A stretch of DNA of 16,901 bases, from NCBI GenBank assembly GCA_038215095.1, contig JBBQRG010000064.1:1-16901 (forward strand), read 5' to 3'. Positions 15,616-16,901 of the stretch are shown here, piece after piece. A program made the position numbers and the translations under genes. Every line of letters starts with the position of its first letter. The stretch's first letter is position 1. Origin of the DNA: DATACN01 sp038215095 (GTDB lineage Bacteria > Actinomycetota > Thermoleophilia > Solirubrobacterales > Thermoleophilaceae). The notes under the pieces were generated by a model. That model was not told the origin of the DNA, ran no database searches, and saw nothing but the letters and a program-made list of their open reading frames with translations.

Positions 15616-16260
15616 CTAGGTCCGGTAGCGCCGGCGGCTCTGAGTCAACGCGTGGTTGAGCATCGCCTCGTCGTCGTCCTCGCGGGCGACCACTACGAGC
15701 TTGTTCCAGGCGCCCGGGTGGACGACCCGATCGTTGTAGATCTGGGTTCGGAAGCGTTCCATATAGACCGCGGGTAGGTCGTCGCCGGCGCCGTACATGC
15801 GACGGCCGCCGTCGCTGCCGCGGATGACCGCGACGAGCTCGCGGGTCTGCTCGTAGTCGTCGGCCGCGACGAACTCCACTAGCGGCTGCTGGGGGGAGCC
15901 GCCGCTCAGGAAGGCGACGACGTATTTCCGGTCGCGTCCCCACTTGTTCTTGCGGATCGTCTCGCCGAGCCCGATCTGCACCGCGCCTTCGGCGCGCGTC
16001 GTGCCCATGAATACGCGGTAGGGCTTGTAGCGATCGGGGCCCTGCGGCCAGCGATACGACTCGCCCTCGCGCTCCCGCACGACTCGCCAGTCCTCCGGGA
16101 GGTCGACGGGCCGCGCGCGAGCGGCGGCGGCTCCTTTGTCGGAGCCACCGTCGGTCTGATTGATGACCGGATTCTCGAAGCCGGCCTCCGAGAGCTGGGT
16201 CAGCAGCGGGCCGAGCTCCCGATCCGGGACGTGCTGCACGGTCACCGAGAATGGACACAT
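15616..16260 (-). CDS. uncharacterised protein (214 aa)
   Basis: ATG 16260 has a good Shine-Dalgarno GGAGG 7 nt upstream on the minus strand. The protein is soluble, with no signal peptide or membrane segment. Notable stretches are VTVQHVPDRELGPLLTQLSE at the N-terminus, a basic Ala/Arg/Pro linker (AAAARARPVDLP), WPQGPDRYKPYRVFMGTTRA, GETIRKNKWGRDRKYVVAFL, FVAADDYEQTRELVAVIRGS, and a C-terminus rich in acidic then basic residues (REDDDEAMLNH, QSRRRYRT). The alternating beta/alpha pattern in the second half suggests a compact mixed fold. I do not recognise a family. It is divergent from the ABM-like gene and lies just upstream of the PadR remnant on the same strand. Confidence 0.75.
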   Translation of the reverse strand: MCPFSVTVQHVPDRELGPLLTQLSEAGFENPVINQTDGGSDKGAAAARARPVDLPEDWRVVREREGESYRWPQGPDRYKPYRVFMGTTRAEGAVQIGLGETIRKNKWGRDRKYVVAFLSGGSPQQPLVEFVAADDYEQTRELVAVIRGSDGGRRMYGAGDDLPAVYMERFRTQIYNDRVVHPGAWNKLVVVAREDDDEAMLNHALTQSRRRYRT

Positions 16261-16284
16261 CGCCGGACCTCCGACTCGCTAATG

Positions 16285-16305
16285 ACGTAAGAACGTAGAC
16301 ACGTA
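16285..16305. repeat. three ACGTA direct repeats with exact 8-bp period
   Basis: ACGTA occurs at 16285-16289, 16293-16297 and 16301-16305. On the minus strand this reads as three TACGT units, 25 bases upstream of the start at 16260. Regular spacing in a divergent intergenic region suggests a protein-binding array or operator, but the unit is short. Confidence 0.3.
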
Positions 16306-16465
16306 ATCAACCGTTGCTCCGAAGTATGATACCGTGCGTAGTGCGTCAAGAGTCCTTCGCCGACGTCGTCGAGCTTCCAAGCTCCCACGACTGTCACCCC
16401 GGGCCCCGAGCGCACAGGAGGACTCAACCGAGTGCTCCGCCCCAGAAAAGAGAGTTGGCACATTC

Positions 16466-16780
16466 ATGTTTGCCACCATTCGTCGTTACGACGCGGTCGA
16501 CCAGGCCCAGAGCAGCGAGCTCATCAAGAAGGCCGACGAGACCCTCGTCCCCAGCCTGAGTGAGCTTCCGGGCTTCAACGGCTACTCGCTCATCGAGGCC
16601 GGCGACGGCGTGATGAGCTCAATCAGCTTCTTCGACACCTCGGCACACGCCGACGAGTCGACCCGCGTGGCATCCGAGTGGATCCGCGAGCAGAAGCTGG
16701 AGAGCGCACTCCCGAACGCTCCGAAGGTCACGAGCGGCGAGGTCGTAGTGCAGAAGACGAACGAGCTCGTCTCGGCGTAA
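16466..16780 (+). CDS. small ABM-type (antibiotic biosynthesis monooxygenase-like) dimeric alpha-beta barrel protein
   Basis: 104 residues from ATG 16466, which gives the family-like start MFATIRRYDAVDQAQSSELI. A helix KKADETLVPSLSELPGFNGY, strands SLIEAGDGVMSSISFFDTSA and a final helix SEWIREQKLESALPNAP follow, ending with VTSGEVVVQKT. This beta-alpha-beta-beta-alpha-beta order and the PGF-x-x-Y turn match the ferredoxin-like ABM/stress-responsive barrel group, which dimerises around a small-molecule pocket. The frame is open to GTG 16334, but the added residues look non-coding. The Shine-Dalgarno sequence is poor: AGAGAG lies 12 nt upstream. Catalytic activity cannot be predicted. The gene is divergent from the 214-residue protein, and a GC hairpin follows 30 bases after its stop. 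Confidence 0.8.
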   Translation: MFATIRRYDAVDQAQSSELIKKADETLVPSLSELPGFNGYSLIEAGDGVMSSISFFDTSAHADESTRVASEWIREQKLESALPNAPKVTSGEVVVQKTNELVSA

Positions 16781-16810
16781 CCGCCAACGACGTAGTTCGC
16801 AGTAGGAGAG

Positions 16811-16834
16811 GGGGGCCCCGGTGGCGGGGCCCCC
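16811..16834 (+). terminator. GC hairpin after the ABM-like gene, probable terminator
   Basis: GGGGGCCCCG (16811-16820) and CGGGGCCCCC (16825-16834) form a perfect 10-bp stem with a GTGG loop. An alternative stem CCGGTGG/CCACCGG (16818-16824, 16833-16839) overlaps it. No T-run follows. Nothing else is recognisable from here to the window end. Confidence 0.6.
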
Positions 16835-16901
16835 ACCGGCGTACCGGGCCGCCCACCACGGCGGGGTTGGGGTAGGGCGCGCGGGTGGGGTCGCGCAGCA
16901 C

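Noticed and set aside
16321..16349. Minus-strand promoter TTGACG with TATCAT upstream of the 214-residue gene
   Set aside because: The spacing between the two hexamers is only 12 bases, too short for a standard promoter. No TANNNT lies at 16-18 bases from the TTGACG.
16432..16563. Possible leader peptide from GTG 16432 after an AGGAGG
   Set aside because: The frame overlaps the ABM-like gene out of phase and gives His/Arg/Pro-rich sequence with no recognisable pattern. The Shine-Dalgarno spacing of about 10 is only fair.

Overview
The window looks like chromosomal DNA from a high-GC actinobacterium. It has strongly G/C-biased third codon positions, many GTG starts, -10-like hexamers placed for leaderless transcripts, and an nrdR-nrdJ (class II, B12-dependent) ribonucleotide reductase pair. 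The style fits soil Thermoleophilia/Solirubrobacterales, but that taxonomic guess is inference only.

Layout. 1-771 holds the N-terminal part of an SPFH/stomatin-like membrane protein and a short stub of an SRPBCC-type gene, both on the minus strand. 744-5260 holds a cytochrome P450 (minus), then a secreted GH26-like glycoside hydrolase, an NTF2/SnoaL-like protein and a TauE/SafE transporter (plus), then an EamA/DMT exporter (minus). 5301-7615 holds a 57-residue two-helix membrane protein and a secreted beta-propeller (PQQ sugar-dehydrogenase-like), separated by a complete IS481-family element. 7683-10556 holds a serine hydrolase of the beta-lactamase/EstB type, two VOC (glyoxalase-fold) proteins and an alpha/beta hydrolase in alternating orientation. 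10645-14135 is the nrdR-nrdJ operon, with two NrdR-box-like sites overlapping a leaderless promoter. 14148-16780 is an accessory stretch: two pieces that look like the ends of one larger membrane-anchored protein, a decayed PadR-type regulator, an unrecognised 214-residue protein and a small ABM-like monooxygenase.

Main points. (1) The IS481-family element is bounded by an exact 6-bp GCTAGT duplication. It sits on the stop codon of the 57-aa gene without changing that protein, and its transposase takes its own TAG stop codon from the duplicated target. (2) The transposase ribosome binding site and the first two bases of its start codon lie in the arm of a strong hairpin. (3) CTAG is scarce in the window but recurs at stop codons. 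Three convergent gene pairs share one CTAG as both stop codons, which would make gene ends natural safe sites for such an element. (4) At least six genes have a TANNNT hexamer 6-8 nt before an ATG/GTG start, which points to leaderless mRNAs. (5) Three gene remnants are visible: an SRPBCC stub after the P450, an internally deleted gene after nrdJ, and a PadR regulator with two single-G losses. With the IS, these suggest a locus in flux between ordinary housekeeping genes. I see no CRISPR array, tRNA, rRNA or riboswitch.
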